Source: Dendrophyllia cribrosa
Lineage: Eukaryota; Cnidaria; Anthozoa; Scleractinia; Dendrophylliidae
Reading direction: 5' to 3'
Length of the DNA stretch: 64,000 bases
NCBI GenBank assembly: GCA_024195265.1
Contig: JAJLRJ010000004.1
Span: 40,996,988 to 41,060,987, forward strand
In this document: positions 22,700 to 34,097 of the stretch, one piece after another
How positions within the stretch are numbered: position 1 is the first letter of the stretch
Layout of the letters: the number at the start of each line of letters is the position of its first letter
Position numbers and translations under genes: made by a program
The notes under the pieces: model-generated
Told to the model about the DNA's origin: nothing
Databases searched by the model: none
The model's input: only the letters and a program-made list of their open reading frames with translations

Positions 22700-24720
22700 G
22701 ATCACTGACAATGAGTAACCGATGATAATAAATCAATCAGAAATCAGCGCTTTATTAATGTGTGATTGTTAGCAATAATTAGTGAGTAATCAATGACTGA
22801 TTAAACGTAAAAGAAAGACTGTGGACGATTGATTTAAATACTCGTTGATTTCAATGTACTGATTATTTCTTGATAATGAAATGGTTATTCATACATGCAT
22901 ACATACATACACAGTTTATTTGATAAAGCAGGTTAAGAGATACAATTGGCAAGACATAAGTCCTGACGTGGACCTGCGCCACAATTAAGATAATTAAATT
23001 ATCAAAAATGGTATTCACTCATTACTCCTGTTTACTTTTAGTCTATTATACTGCAAAATGAATTTTCTGCTTTTTCAGTTCAAAAAACAAAACTGTCCTG
23101 TTACTGACTGCTGAGAGGTTGTTAACAGAATTATAAGCCGAGACGAAATTTAAATGCAAGGTTAATTTTTTTGCTATCAATATACCGTACTAGCGAAATA
23201 AGAATAGAAGAATTTTGTGTACCACTCTCTAAGATGTATCATACGCACGCGGTGACCAGATAATCCGGTAAGTCAAGCCAAGCCCATTCTTAAAAAAAAG
23301 TGTCATAATCAGATAATCCTTTCAATTGACTGTCGTCGAAAGCCGGTATTTTATGTTTTCTCGATTTTTTTTCTTCCTGTCTTTTTTAATTACCAAAGAG
23401 AGCTCGCACAAAATGTTCTAGCCCCCGGAGGCTCTCCGTATAGTAGATTATACAGGTAGATTATACAGCCCGAAAGAATAAAACCATACGAAAGGGTAGT
23501 CTGCGTAACTGGCCTACAAAGAGCACGGAGCGTGAATGGAGCGCATGCTAACGAAAGGGTCGGGAAACTTATATTATTGTAAGTTAAAGGGTCACCAAAA
23601 TACACATAAACACTGTTATAGTGAAAGGTATAAAGCAGCTGAATCAACGTGGGTTGTCGCTGGGAAATACGTTGAGTCAGTACGAGTGCAGGATAAGTCA
23701 CTACTTTTGCTTAATCCTTAGCGGTTGAAAGACCCTCAAGAGGAAACCTCCGCCTGCCATCCCAGCCCCTTAATGAAAGTTACCCTTTGGGGCTATAACC
23801 ACGAAATGCAAATGTTCTTCTCGAGATCCACTGCAGTCGCTCGTGGTTAATGGCTTATTATTTCACTGTTCTAATATGCTGTTCTTCGGTTTGCCTGGTG
23901 TCGTGCAAATTAAACTGAACTAAATTTAACTAGATAAAAAAAACCAACAAGATTTCCAGTCCACTTGGCCTTTAATGAACTGTACCCGTTGTATCGGTAA
24001 TCCATTTAAAACTGATCACCACTCTTACACTCTTCCTCGCTCCAGACGGATAAGCTTCTTTTCCTTTCATGATCAGTCTTTCCATTTCTTTTATCTTCAT
24101 TTTTTTTCTTTTCTCACGCGTATTATTTCGTGATCCAAAGGTCAAGGCGAAGCCACCCAACGAGAGGTTTTGAAAAAAAAAATTAAATTTCAACTTGCGA
24201 ATGAAATCCTAAGGTGTGACCATTTGCTCAAAATATAGTGAGCAGTACTTGCCTGCGGTGCTTGGTAACTGTTAGTATCAAAAGCAATTTACCCAAAGAC
24301 CGCGGAGTGGTCGTTATGCTGCAATTGTAAAAGAGAAGGTCAAAACATTGTTTGCAGTCAGTTTAATTGAAATTCAGTAAAATTTGGCGGATTTGTTTTC
24401 GCAGGCAAAGTGATCGAATTTTAGCTGATCTTGGCAAACCCGTGAAATTCGCGAACTGATTTCATGCTACTCGGTTGTCTAGTTTAGGCAAGAAAATGCA
24501 CGTGGCAGAAAATTTACTATGTATACCAAGAGGTCCACCTAAAACACCAACGAAAACAAAAAAAAAACAATTTGTACAAAAATAGAACAGATAAAAGATT
24601 TATGGGGTGAGAAGATTGATTACTCCACGTATAATCTAGCTGTATTTTAGGAGTTAAGGAAAATCACGTCAACGCGACTGGGGTCAAATTATAAAAAATA
24701 AGAGTACGAAATATTCCGAA
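22700..24720. other. No gene recognised
   Basis: AT-rich DNA with a short CATA microsatellite near 22,895, a family A fragment at about 24,190-24,275, and short direct repeats (GTAGATTATACAG, 23,443-23,470). Frames on both strands near 23.4-23.7 kb show no recognisable protein. Confidence 0.5.
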
Positions 24721-24766
24721 TACAGTCAACTCTCTCGGGTGTTTCTTGGTGTTGCGGAAGCCATTT

Positions 24767-24880
24767 AACTATTATAGCGCGAAAGCGCGCTTGATATCGC
24801 CTAATTCTTAGTAGACGAGGCCGTAGGCCGAGTCGGCTAAAATTAGGCGATATCACGCAAGCTTGAGCGCAATAATAGTT
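24767..24880. mobile_element. Foldback, AACTATTATAGCGC ends
   Basis: Imperfect hairpin: AACTATTATAGCGC and GATATCGCCTAATT on the left, mirrored on the right (AATTAGGCGATATCAC, ATAATAGTT). The centre is GC-rich (GACGAGGCCGTAGGCC). Confidence 0.65.
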
Positions 24881-24884
24881 TTCT

Positions 24885-25065
24885 AATTCAACACATTGAT
24901 AACAAAGCACAGTTTAAAGAAAAAATATCGAGGCCGGTCCGTCATTTTTGCATTCTCTTGTCAAAATGCGAAATTTACCTCCATCGTTGGATATACGTCA
25001 TGTAGACATAGCGTATATCAATAACTTTTTGACCATATTTGGGCAGTGTATCAATGTGTTGAATT
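24885..25065. mobile_element. Inverted-end element, AATTCAACACATTGATA
   Basis: Perfect 17-bp inverted ends flank about 147 bp with further internal dyads (ATATACG / CGTATAT around GTCATGTAGAC). It starts 5 bp after the previous foldback. Confidence 0.65.
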
Positions 25066-25171
25066 ATAATGTTGGTTAGCTCTTGTGTTGTGGTGTGGGT
25101 ATTGTTCAGTGTCTTTTGAATCTTTTGTTTTACGTCATTTGGTGATCACACCATCCGCAACACCAAGAAAC

Positions 25172-26010
25172 TACCACTCCCTCTTAACGGACACCTCTAT
25201 AAGACGGACACCTGGTGTTGGTCCCTGCCGTTTTTCAGTCATTTTACTGTAACTAAACTCTCTATAAGACGGACACCTCTTTAAGACGGACAACGGACAC
25301 TTTGAAACCGTCAACGGACACTTGAGAAGTGCTTTTTTTAGTGAAAAATACTTCAAAACGGAAATATAAGTGCTGAATATGAACAAACGAGTCCACTTTT
25401 CTAATGTTATTTTTGTTCCAATTTGACGGTTTAATAGACTTAAAACAAACGTGTGTTCATTGTGCATAGGTTCAGCTTTATTGTCTCAGACTTACTGGTG
25501 TCACGTTACCTCCACTCTCTATAAGCCGGACACCTCACTAAGGCCCCGTCCACACTAATGCGTTTTCGTTTGAAAACGCATACTTGTTTATGCGTTTTTA
25601 CCGATCGTCCACACTAAAACGATCAAAAACGGAGAATGAAATCGATGAAAACGGAGGTTTTCGAAAACGCTTTTCAAAGTGGAGACATGAAAACGCAGGT
25701 CTATCGTTTTAATGTGGACGGCAAAAACGGAGCTTTTCAAAAACGCTTACGTCACAACTAGTAACGCATAGTATTGCTGACGCTATTGGAGCATGCGTAT
25801 TGAACAGAAAAACGTCCGAACAGAACCTGGTGATGAAATCGCATCTTTGGATCATCGTTTTTCAGCTCCTAGTGTGGACGCAAATCTTTTTATCCGTTTT
25901 CGGGGAACCAAAAACGGAGGTTTTCAAAAACGCATTAGTGTGGACGGGGCCTAACACGGACAGTTGGGGCCGGTCCCGACGGTGTCCGTCTTAGAGAGAG
26001 TTGACTGTAT
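25172..26010. mobile_element. Foldback with AGACGGACACC repeats (GAGAGTTGACTGTA end)
   Basis: The motif CTCTATAAGACGGACACC is repeated along the left part and mirrored at the right by GTGTCCGTCTTAGAGAGAGT and TTGACTGTA. The same ends bound the 32,260-32,478 element. It is split by a nested element at 25541-25952. Confidence 0.65.
25541..25952. mobile_element. Nested MITE, AGGCCCCGTCCACACTAATG ends
   Basis: Perfect terminal inverted repeat AGGCCCCGTCCACACTAATG and onward, with many internal copies of AAAACG/CGTTTT in both orientations. It interrupts the AGACGGACACC foldback (GGACACCTCAC | ... | CACGGACAG). Confidence 0.85.
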
Positions 26011-26060
26011 AAAGACACTTATTTGCCATATAGACAACTTATTGCAGAAACGTTGTCATA

Positions 26061-26648
26061 GAGCAGTTTTCAATTGGGTGTGAAAAGTAATTACACAAAA
26101 GGCCACTTCGAAAAATACCATAACACTCTTTAAAGTGCAGGTTTGGGTGGTGCTTAATGTAAGCCTGATTTTAACAATTTCTTTTCTTTTGTTTTCAGCA
26201 CGAACTGCACGTGCTATGCTTCAACTTCTTGGCAATTTGCATACAGTGCACATTTGTATACGAACACACAATGCTACGTCCTGGCGTTCCTACATGTACT
26301 CTGAATTCCATTGTGCCATTTTAACAAAGGAGACTTGAACATTACACCCCGGTGAGGCTGAGCCTGCACATAAAATATTATTATGGTATTTTTCGAAGTG
26401 GTCTATTGCTTTGGTTTTTCATTGCTACGCTTTGTGATTGGCTAAAAATTTTCGCGCCACTTTCTCGACCAATCAGAAGTAAAACCAAACCAATCGTGAC
26501 TTGCTCGCACGCGTTTTCCCGCGCTTGGCGCGGCCGACATATAATTGCTTCGAGCTCTGATTGGTTCATTGGATTGTTTACGACTGCTGTGATTGGTCAG
26601 AGTAATTACTTTGGTTTTGGTTTTACAACACTCAATTGAAAACTGCTC
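26061..26648 (-). mobile_element. CCAAT-box MITE copy interrupted by another MITE
   Basis: The ends are GAGCAGTTTTCAATT and its inverse (26,634-26,648). The right part (26,404-26,648) matches the reverse complement of the uninterrupted copy at 28,658-28,941. The first about 40 bp is separated from the rest by the 26,101-26,403 element. Confidence 0.85.
26101..26403. mobile_element. Nested MITE (CCACTTCGAAAAATACC ends)
   Basis: Inverted ends CCACTTCGAAAAATACCATA on both sides, about 300 bp. Its reverse complement recurs at 36,927-37,234, with shared interior strings CGTGCTATGCTTCAACTT and GGCAATTTGCATA. The insertion falls inside the CCAAT-box MITE. Confidence 0.85.
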
Positions 26649-27301
26649 CAAAAATAAAAATAAAATACCGAATAGGAATGCAAGAGCCGCGTATCACATA
26701 ACAAACACTTCCAAATTCACTAACCTATATCTCCACTTCTGGGCAGGCAACCTATTACACTCATATATACCAATTTTCCGAATTTTATGGTGCCCTTTTC
26801 AGTTCTGCCGATGATTAATCTGTTCGAGCTGAAATTAACAATTTAGGAAAACTACCACTTGGTCTGTACTCTACGCACTTTTAAAGGTTTACGATGCGAC
26901 ATTTAGGTTTAATTTCAGTTGAAATGTGAATATGCATCTATGGTAAAAAATGAACTTTCCATCAGCTTTTTAAGATCCTTTTGTTCTGTAAAAATTCAAA
27001 TTATTGATCACTTTAATTACAACCCTTTGACACCACAGAGGGATCAAAGTCAACAATAAATTTTGCATGGCAAGCTACTGAAAACCAAAGAGCTGAAAGA
27101 AACTGCAGCTAAGTAGCATTTATTTTTCAAGTGGTATAAACCCGTCGGGATTTTATCCACAGAACCTCTTCCTCATTCCCCCAACCGAGTACCACGGTAG
27201 TTTTAATTTGTTTAGCCTGTTCCCGGCTCGAGAAGCGGCCAAAAACTGGCGCGTCAACGAGCAGGGATTAAAGACAGTTCCTAGGAGAACATACACTTAT
27301 A

Positions 27302-27690
27302 TCACGCTAGCATGGCATGAAAATATATTTAATTTAATGGGGGAAAGAGTCCAGTATCAAATTCAGCACATCAATATTAGTAAAACTGTAAAGTTTCGTA
27401 ACGATTGCTCGTACACTGACGGAGATATGTATTTTTGAAACTTAGTACTCTGGCCTAATTTTTACAAAGAAATGTATGCGAAAAACACGAAAACGTGGCT
27501 GGACGGGCAATCTATGCCCGTCCACCATACATTTCTTTGTAAAAATGCTCAGTTTCAAAATTTCATATCTTCGTCAGTTTTCTAGCAATCTTTACAAAAC
27601 TTTGTAGTTTTACTAATATCGATATGCTGAATTTGATGCTGGGCTCTTTTTCGCAATAAACTAAATTATTTTTGTGCCATGCTAGCGTGA
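27302..27690. mobile_element. Long-arm foldback, about 390 bp
   Basis: Arms of roughly 190 bp: TCACGCTAGCATGGCA on the left is mirrored at 27,675-27,690, and the arms meet near 27,505 around GGACGGGCAATCTATGCCCG. Arm similarity is imperfect (indels, substitutions), implying age. Confidence 0.75.
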
Positions 27691-28657
27691 CATTGGTCTA
27701 TCAGGACGCACATTTGCGAAGGTACTGTTGGCGGTCCCAGAAAAGTGTCACATACTAGATCTTCACATCAGCTAAATATTCCTTTGATTTAGAAATGAAT
27801 GCTAGCGAGCAAAGAACATTTTACTATAACAACGTTACACCTCAAAACGTTTTACATGCAAGATCCGAAACTGAAACTTAGTACATCTACAGCTGTACTA
27901 GTGCGTTGATACTTCCAGATCAATATTTTACGTATTTTAAAATTGTTTCGTTTTTATGTCGTTAGCTCATGACCTTATCATTGTAGTTAGTGTTTTTATC
28001 TTAGTGTTCATTACCTGAATTCAAACTTTTTATATCATTTGTTATCTGCACTTTTATTAACAGTTTATTTCCTTTTGGTTTTTACATGACGTCATAAAAA
28101 TTCAACTATCTGAAGTATACATCCTACAAAGCTGTTTCTAACATGGCATGTGGATACCAGTGTTATAATCTTTCACAAAAAGTTTCAGGTTTTAACGATG
28201 TTTTGCTTCCGATTTACAAAGGTTTTAAATGTGTCACGCAATTCGTCACGCTATTTCAGATAAGCCGTGAAAATAAACAAAATTGAATCAGCTGAATGTT
28301 ATTGTTTGCATTATAAGTGCTTATAAGCCGAGTTAATGGAGGTTATAGCGAATACAATATTTTTTGATTTGATTTTTGGTGTAATTAAGACTGAATTTTT
28401 GGCCGCCATGGCCTCTCCATACATTTCTTACTAAAAATGTCTAATACTCGTTCGCCTATAACTCTTGAACGAAATGCTTTTGCGCTTCAAATTTGGCCAA
28501 GATGTGTAGTTTTAAACTCTCTACAATTCCATAAACATTTTGGAATCGAAATCTATTGTTTATTGCTTCTGAATTTTGATATGACGTTAGAGAAAACCAA
28601 GAATAGTCAGTTTAAAACTGAGCTCTTAGAAGATAAGTTAATAAAGTTCATTTAACA

Positions 28658-28941
28658 GAGCAGTTTTCAGTTGAGTGTCGTAAAACCAAAACCAAAGTAA
28701 TCACTCTGACCAATCACAACAGACGCAGACAATCCAATGAACCAATAAAAACTCTCAAAGCAAACACATGCAGCCGGCGCCAAGCGCGGGAAAACGCGTG
28801 CGAGCAAGTCACGATTGGTTTTGGTTTTACTTCTGATTGGTTGAGAAAGTGGCGGGAGATTTTTTAGCCAATCACAAAGCGTAGCAATGCAAAACCAAAG
28901 CAATTGTGTAATTACTTGCGACACTCAATTGAAAACCGCTC
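28658..28941 (+). mobile_element. CCAAT-box MITE, complete copy
   Basis: 284 bp with inverted ends GAGCAGTTTTCAGTTGAGTG / CACTCAATTGAAAACCGCTC. It carries six CCAAT or ATTGG boxes. Further copies lie at 26,061-26,648, 52,617-52,860 and 57,311-57,549, the last two in USP introns. It ends 117 bp from the stop codon of the first SDR gene. Confidence 0.85.
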
Positions 28942-29057
28942 TATAGGTTTGTATGTTTGTATTATCTTCGGCTGTATCTTTGGTGAAAAACATGCAAAAG
29001 GACAGACTATTTCGTTTCTATAGCGCTCCTTGGTTTGTTGTTCTTGTATGTGTTATT

Positions 29058-32000
29058 TTAGAGTCCTGCCACGGCAAAGCCTTTTCTGTTATACTCATTA
29101 CTTTCCAAAGTTTTAAGCATAAATTCTGCAACATCAGCGCGTGTAATAGAATACTTTGTTCCTGTATTACATTGTCCTTCTTCGACTTTGTAATTTCCTG
29201 TATGTTCGCCTAAAAGAAATGGTTGGTCCTATGTTAATTTGACTCATTTTTCCTTTTTAAAACGCGCAAATAGAGGTTTTGCACGGCAGCCATGTTGCAT
29301 GGCAGGAACAATGAAAATGTTTTGCATTAGAAAGAACATTCTTTCCCGTAGGGAAAAGAATCTATTGTTCCTGCCATGCAACACGGCTGCCGTGCAAAAC
29401 CTCTATACAGTGGTTGACTGTACTTGGGCCACGGGCGGGCCATACACTGTTTGGCCGAGGGCATGATAGGCGATGATAGTTGGGGTGACTGGAGTTTGAT
29501 CCCAAATTAGACTGCTAGAAGTCCGTTTCTGGATAGTCGAGCCGGCGAGCAAATACGCGATCGGCAATTTCCCCTCGGCTCGTTCGCTCGCCCAGTCTCG
29601 GAGCGGGGTCGTAGCTGTCCAAACGATATCTGTGATTGGCGAACGATACAATTGATATATCACTTGAACCATGCCCCTATCCCTAATCCCTATCCCAGCG
29701 GGACAAATCTATTGTTTTCTTAGCGAATCACAGACATCGTTTGGACAAGTGCAGGACTACCCCAGTCTCGCTGAGCTTGCTTCCGTGATTAGCTCGCCCG
29801 CTCAGCTGGGTGAGGAGGGACAGCTAGCAGACTCATCCCAAACTATCATCTTTCATCATTCACTATCATGCTTGCGATCAAACGGTGCATGACAGGGCAT
29901 GATGATGATAGTTGGTCAAAAGTCACGTGAGCAAAGCCACCAAAGTGAATGATGGTGTGTAGCAGTTAATGATAGTCTGATAGACAAGCTTTGAGGTGTT
30001 GTTACAGTAGTCAATAAGTGGCTTTTGTAGAGAGCCAAAAAAAACGACCACTTGAAAAACCGTTATAAGGGTGAATGTAAGTCACCTACACAACATTTAC
30101 ACAACATTTACAACAGCAAACCCTCTTGTCCACAAAGAAAGGAATCCTCTCAGATGATTTACTCATTACCACCATTAAAGCAACACAATTACAGTAAACT
30201 TACCATTAACCAGTCCACATGGTCTGACTATGGTATAGTCCAACAGCTCGGGATCAGTGGCCTCCAATATCCTCTCCATAGTCCCCATGTCTTTGATCAT
30301 GCCATTGAGAAACAGTGGATTAATGATCCAATCTACCAGCCACTTATTGTTTGGTCCTGGTTGTGTACACCATGCTGTCATGGTTACCATCCTTTTCACG
30401 CCGCACCTGTCAATAAAAGACCAAAATAGGCTTTTGCAGCCCCAGTTTCTTTTCTCTCCCGACTTATCACCGTGAAGTTTGGTGCAAGTTTAGTAGGTAT
30501 GTGTCATTTGCTATTTTGAGATCCCTTCCCAACATAGATTTCAATGCTCATAGGTGGCGGAGCAGGGGGAGAGGGGGGAGAAGGGGGGAGAGGGGTGGGG
30601 GGGGGGGGGGGGGGTGTAGCACCCCCAAACGAAAAAAAACATCACTAGCATATTACCTGTGGCATCGGCGACTTCAGAGCATACAGTTTCTGCCCTCTGA
30701 CAACTTAAGAACTACCATGAAGAAGGATTGTCTGGACACTGTTAAGATTGCAAAGAGGTTTGCATGTGACAAACTATGCAAAGGACATTTTGGAAAATTT
30801 GAGAAGGGGTATGCGCTTGGCTTGGTGTACGACAAGCACCCCCCCCCCCCCCCCCCCCCCCCCTACGTTTCAAAATACTCTGCCGCCACTGATGATGCTT
30901 TCCCATGTCTCACCTACAAGGCAGTACATAATGTTTACATCCCCTATCCTGACCTTAACACACAGTGTGCGCAATGCAGTATTCCACCTTATCCCACAAC
31001 ACATCAAACATAAAGCTATGGTGAACCCTTGAAACAATAATTATGGTAACAGTCCTGTATACTGGTGCCGAATGAGTTTCTGTCACAATTTTTTTGCAGA
31101 ATTCTGTAACTTTATGTGGGGCTTAAAATCCTTTGCAGGATACTTGTTTTTTCGTAAAGAAAGATACAGTATATTCATCATTTCCCCCCTTTTTTTTTGG
31201 GGGGGGGGGAGGGGGTGGGGATAAAAGTGACAAAGAGGAGAAGCGTAAATAATTATTTGTGGGGGATGGGGTTGGGGTGGGGAATGGGAAGGATTCAAAA
31301 TTTTACCAAGTATTTGTTTTTAGCTAAGTACAATTATTTTTACAGACCTTTTCATTCCTTCCAATATAGCATTCATAGACTCTGAGTAGAAAGTTGTAGG
31401 ATTGAAAATACTTGCAAAAACTCCTAAACAAGACATCACAGCATCCTTTCCCTCCAGCACAGAGGCAAACGTCTCTACATCACAGGCATCTCCTTTAACT
31501 AACTCTAAATTGGGATGCCTAGAAGAATAAAATGTGTGATGACACTTAAAGTGCCCCTGTGATCAAATTTTTTATTTTCATTTTTTTACATTTTCGTGTA
31601 CTATTAGACTTTCTTACTCGTCTTGCCAAATTTCAATCCATTACGAACATCAGAAGTCATTTTATTTCAACATTTATTTTCGTGAATTTACGGCCGCCAT
31701 TAATCAACCTTGGTCCAAGGCTTGGTTGCGAATGGGAGAAAGTGACGTCAAAGACTCAAACATACCTCACGGGTTAAAATTATAATAACAATAAGCATAG
31801 AAAATTGCACGAAGAACAAGTCCAAAGTTTTTGTTGCTTTTCGCATGATTTTCAATACTTATTGTTATTATAATTTCAACCCGTGAGGTATGTTTGAGTC
31901 TTTGACGTTACTTTCTCACATTAGCAACCAAGCCTTGGAACAAGGTTGATTAATGGCGGCCGTAAATTCTCGGAAATAAATGTTAAAATAAAATGACTTC

Positions 32001-33735
32001 TGGTGTTCGTAATAAATTGAAATTTGGCAAGATGAGTAAGAAAGTCTAATTGTACACGAAAATGTAAAAAAATGAAAATAAAAAATTTGATCACAGGGGC
32101 ACTTTAACTAACCTGATCTTATCAACTCTCCATTCTAATGAATACCACAACAGGCAGTTCCTTGGCATTGTGGATGTTGTGATCACCAAATGTCACAAAA
32201 CAAAAGAATTGAAAGACACTGAACAATACCCACACCACAACACAAAAACTACCCAACAATACAGTCAACTCTCTCTAAGACGGACATCATCGGGACTGGT
32301 CGAATCTATCTGTCTTAGAGAGGTGTCCTGCTTATAGAGAGTCGAGGTAACATGACACCATCGTGACACCGTGTCACCATGTCACCGTGACATTGTGTCA
32401 CCGTGACACCATCGTGACACCGCCTTATAGTGGTGTCTCCGTCTTATAGAGGTGTCCGTTAAGAGAGAGTTGACTGTAGTTTCCACAACACCAAGAAATA
32501 CGGTACCCACAAAACAGAGCAATATAGATCCTGCACAAAATCTGCTTGCGACTGTCATGGCACAATACATTGCATGCAATTTAAAGTGACGAGGGAATCT
32601 GTAGAAAAGCAAAGAATGACTTGGTGACTATTAGTAGGAATACACTCAACTTGAAAAAATTCAGCTTGCTTGAAGGGGTTCTTTTCAAATTTCTGAGGAT
32701 GACACCTGCCTATTTTCAGAGATGCCAACCTCTGGAGATTGACAATAGGGTCAGTTTTTTCTGAGGGTGAAATTTTTTTCGCACCAAAGGCGTGAATTGA
32801 GGGATGTAGTTGCAAGCATCTAGAGGAGTCAGGAAAATTTCTTTGGCTTTACCCTCTAAAAACTGCAATTTTCTGCATTCCTGAGACCTAAAAAGTGTTT
32901 ATGAAGTTAAGATATGATGAAGGACCAATTTCTTTTGGATTTAGGAAAAATTTGGGTTAAAATCTTAGCCTAATGTAGAGGAAAGATCCAAAGTCGCTTT
33001 TATCCAGGACATTTGGTGACCCGTACGGGAGACCGGGAGATTCGTTCCGTATCCGGAAGAGTTGACATAAGTGCATTTTATATGGGAGAGAGGAAGGTGG
33101 GGGTGTGGTGGGGGCGGGGTGGGGTGTGGTGGGGGGCGGGGGGGGGGGAGGGGGTACACCGGTACACCGGTACAGGTGTGTAGGCCCAGTGCCCTCTTTT
33201 TGATAAACACAAGAAGATGATGAGTAGCTTGAATCTTTAAAACAGCATGCACAGGATGTTAGTAACAGCCACACAGAATTTTAAGATTTCTTCAGGGGTC
33301 CCAAAAATGGTGACTGATATTAAGACATGTTGATGCAATGTTTGATTAATTTTCTACATCGACATCCGTACGCATCTGGCTTTTAAAGTCATATTTAAAG
33401 TAGTGTTGATCGCCAAAATGTTTACACTAGTAAACTCTGGTCCCCATAGACTTACAACCAGTAATTCTCGATTATTAGGAAATGGTCGAAAATTTGTGAA
33501 TTCGAAGACGGTCTTCGAAGGTAAATAAACTTAATCGAACGTCCACGAACTACACCGGGAACTAAGGGACTTACTTTGCCCTGTCTTACCGTGTTTCGAC
33601 TTTCTCAGGTGTTCTGACAACAGATGTTACATGATGGCCTCTTACTAGGGCTTGCTTCACTAACTCATTCCCTGTTAGACCTGTCCCTCCAAAAACGACC
33701 AGTTTTAATGGTCTCGAAGTCGAATCTGACGCCAT
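29058..33735 (-). CDS. NAD(P)H-binding, BLVRB-like atypical SDR (paralogue 1)
   Basis: A small cytosolic-type NAD(P)-binding Rossmann protein of the flavin/biliverdin-reductase-B-like (NmrA-like) group, predicted to reduce a small molecule with NAD(P)H; the substrate is not deducible. Exons: 33590-33735, 31348-31518, 30204-30406, 29058-29209, all with GT/AG borders and matching phases, giving 223 residues, close to the usual 200-220. Residues 11-23 read KLVVFGGTGLTGN, the dinucleotide loop GGTGLTG. Later come GDACDVE (adenine-side Asp region), MTAWCTQPGPNN, DYTIVRPCGL and, near the end, ITRADVAEFMLK. The start MASDS was chosen over a Met 40 codons upstream because it matches the paralogue and the upstream stretch is proline-rich and repeat-derived. 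No signal peptide. The protein ends FAVAGL. Introns hold MITEs and G/C runs. Confidence 0.9.
29271..29405. mobile_element. Foldback MITE, TAGAGGTTTTGCACGGC ends
   Basis: Near-perfect 40-bp arms (TAGAGGTTTTGCACGGCAGC, GTTGCATGGCAGGAACAAT) around a short AT loop, with terminal TA on both sides. It lies in intron 3 of SDR paralogue 1, 61 bp from the exon 4 acceptor. Confidence 0.85.
29617..29746. mobile_element. 130-bp palindromic element, copy 1
   Basis: GTCCAAACGATATCTGTGAT and its inverse bound an interior with CCCCTATCCCTAATCCC. A copy of equal length lies at 40,910-41,039 in inverse orientation, with matching flanks (GAGCGGGGTCG on one side, GTGCAGGACTAC on the other), so the repeated unit is somewhat larger than the palindrome. 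Confidence 0.8.
30549..30893. mobile_element. Possible inverted-end element bounded by a G-run and a C-run
   Basis: The left part TCATAGGTGGCGGAG runs into a G tract (30,597-30,614). The right part has a C tract (30,839-30,863) and ends CTGCCGCCACTGATGATG, a partial inverse. It lies in intron 2 of SDR paralogue 1. The ends match only in part. Confidence 0.4.
31550..32103. mobile_element. TTAA-flanked long-arm MITE, 554 bp
   Basis: Between TTAA (31546-31549) and TTAA (32104-32107). Ends AGTGCCCCTGTGATC..., with arms of about 230 bp and few mismatches (matching CTTGCCAAATTTCAATYYATTA, GGCCGCCATTAATC, CAAAGACTCAAACATACC). There is no ORF beyond small frames in the arms. It lies in intron 1 of SDR paralogue 1, only 27 bp from the exon 2 acceptor. 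Confidence 0.9.
32165..32505. mobile_element. Copy of the CACCAAGAAA-ended element with nested insertion
   Basis: CACAACACAAAAACTACCCA before and CCACAACACCAAGAAAT after the insertion match the reverse complement of pieces at 16.75 and 24.74-25.17 kb. It is interrupted at 32,260-32,478. Confidence 0.6.
32260..32478. mobile_element. Nested foldback, TACAGTCAACTCTCTC ends
   Basis: TACAGTCAACTCTCTC / GAGAGAGTTGACTGTA ends with AGACGGACA and TCTTATAGAGGTGTCC inside. The centre has an imperfect CACCGTGACA minisatellite. It is the same family as 25,172-26,010. Confidence 0.8.
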
Positions 33736-34097
33736 CTTGGATTTTGTTTGACCAACAACATTCTCTTTCCCAGTGCTCACGAGAGCCAGCCGGCTGTGGG
33801 GTAGAGGTTGGGGAGGCTGAGGGGGTGGGAGGGTATGGAAGGCCAAATGGTGCAAAATTCAAGAACTCTAATAGGCCATTTCCGAGTTGCCTTTAGCCTT
33901 TCTATCAAAGCGAGGCTAGGTGCGAAACCTTTCATATGAAAATGCGTTTTCATTCACATGCAAATAAGTTTTATTTGCATGTGAATGAAAACTCATTTTC
34001 ATATGTTATGCGTTATGCGTGGGTCTGTTTGATATATGGATGGGGTTAGTTTCGGCTAGAGAAACTGTGGTGCTGCGTCGGTGGGGGGATGAAACAC

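Larger units (their letters stand above)
24736..25171. mobile_element. Inverted-end element (TTTCTTGGTGTTGCGG ends) carrying insertions
   Basis: Left end GTGTTTCTTGGTGTTGCGG, right end its inverse (CCGCAACACCAAGAAAC). The interior piece TGTGTTGTGGTGTGGG is shared with fragments at 16.75 and 32.2 kb. Two foldbacks (24767-24880 and 24885-25065) sit between the left end and that interior piece. Confidence 0.6.

Noticed and set aside
25171..25467. 98-codon minus-strand frame
   Set aside because: Made from the AGACGGACACC foldback repeat; no protein similarity.
30501..31013. 170-codon plus-strand frame with Gly and Pro runs
   Set aside because: It spans a poly-G and a poly-C tract inside an intron of the SDR gene on the other strand. 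Homopolymer-driven open frame.
33736..33855. Upstream Met extending SDR paralogue 1 by 40 residues
   Set aside because: The extension is proline-rich, overlaps the edge of the inverted-repeat element and has no counterpart in paralogue 2; MASDS aligns with MAAS.
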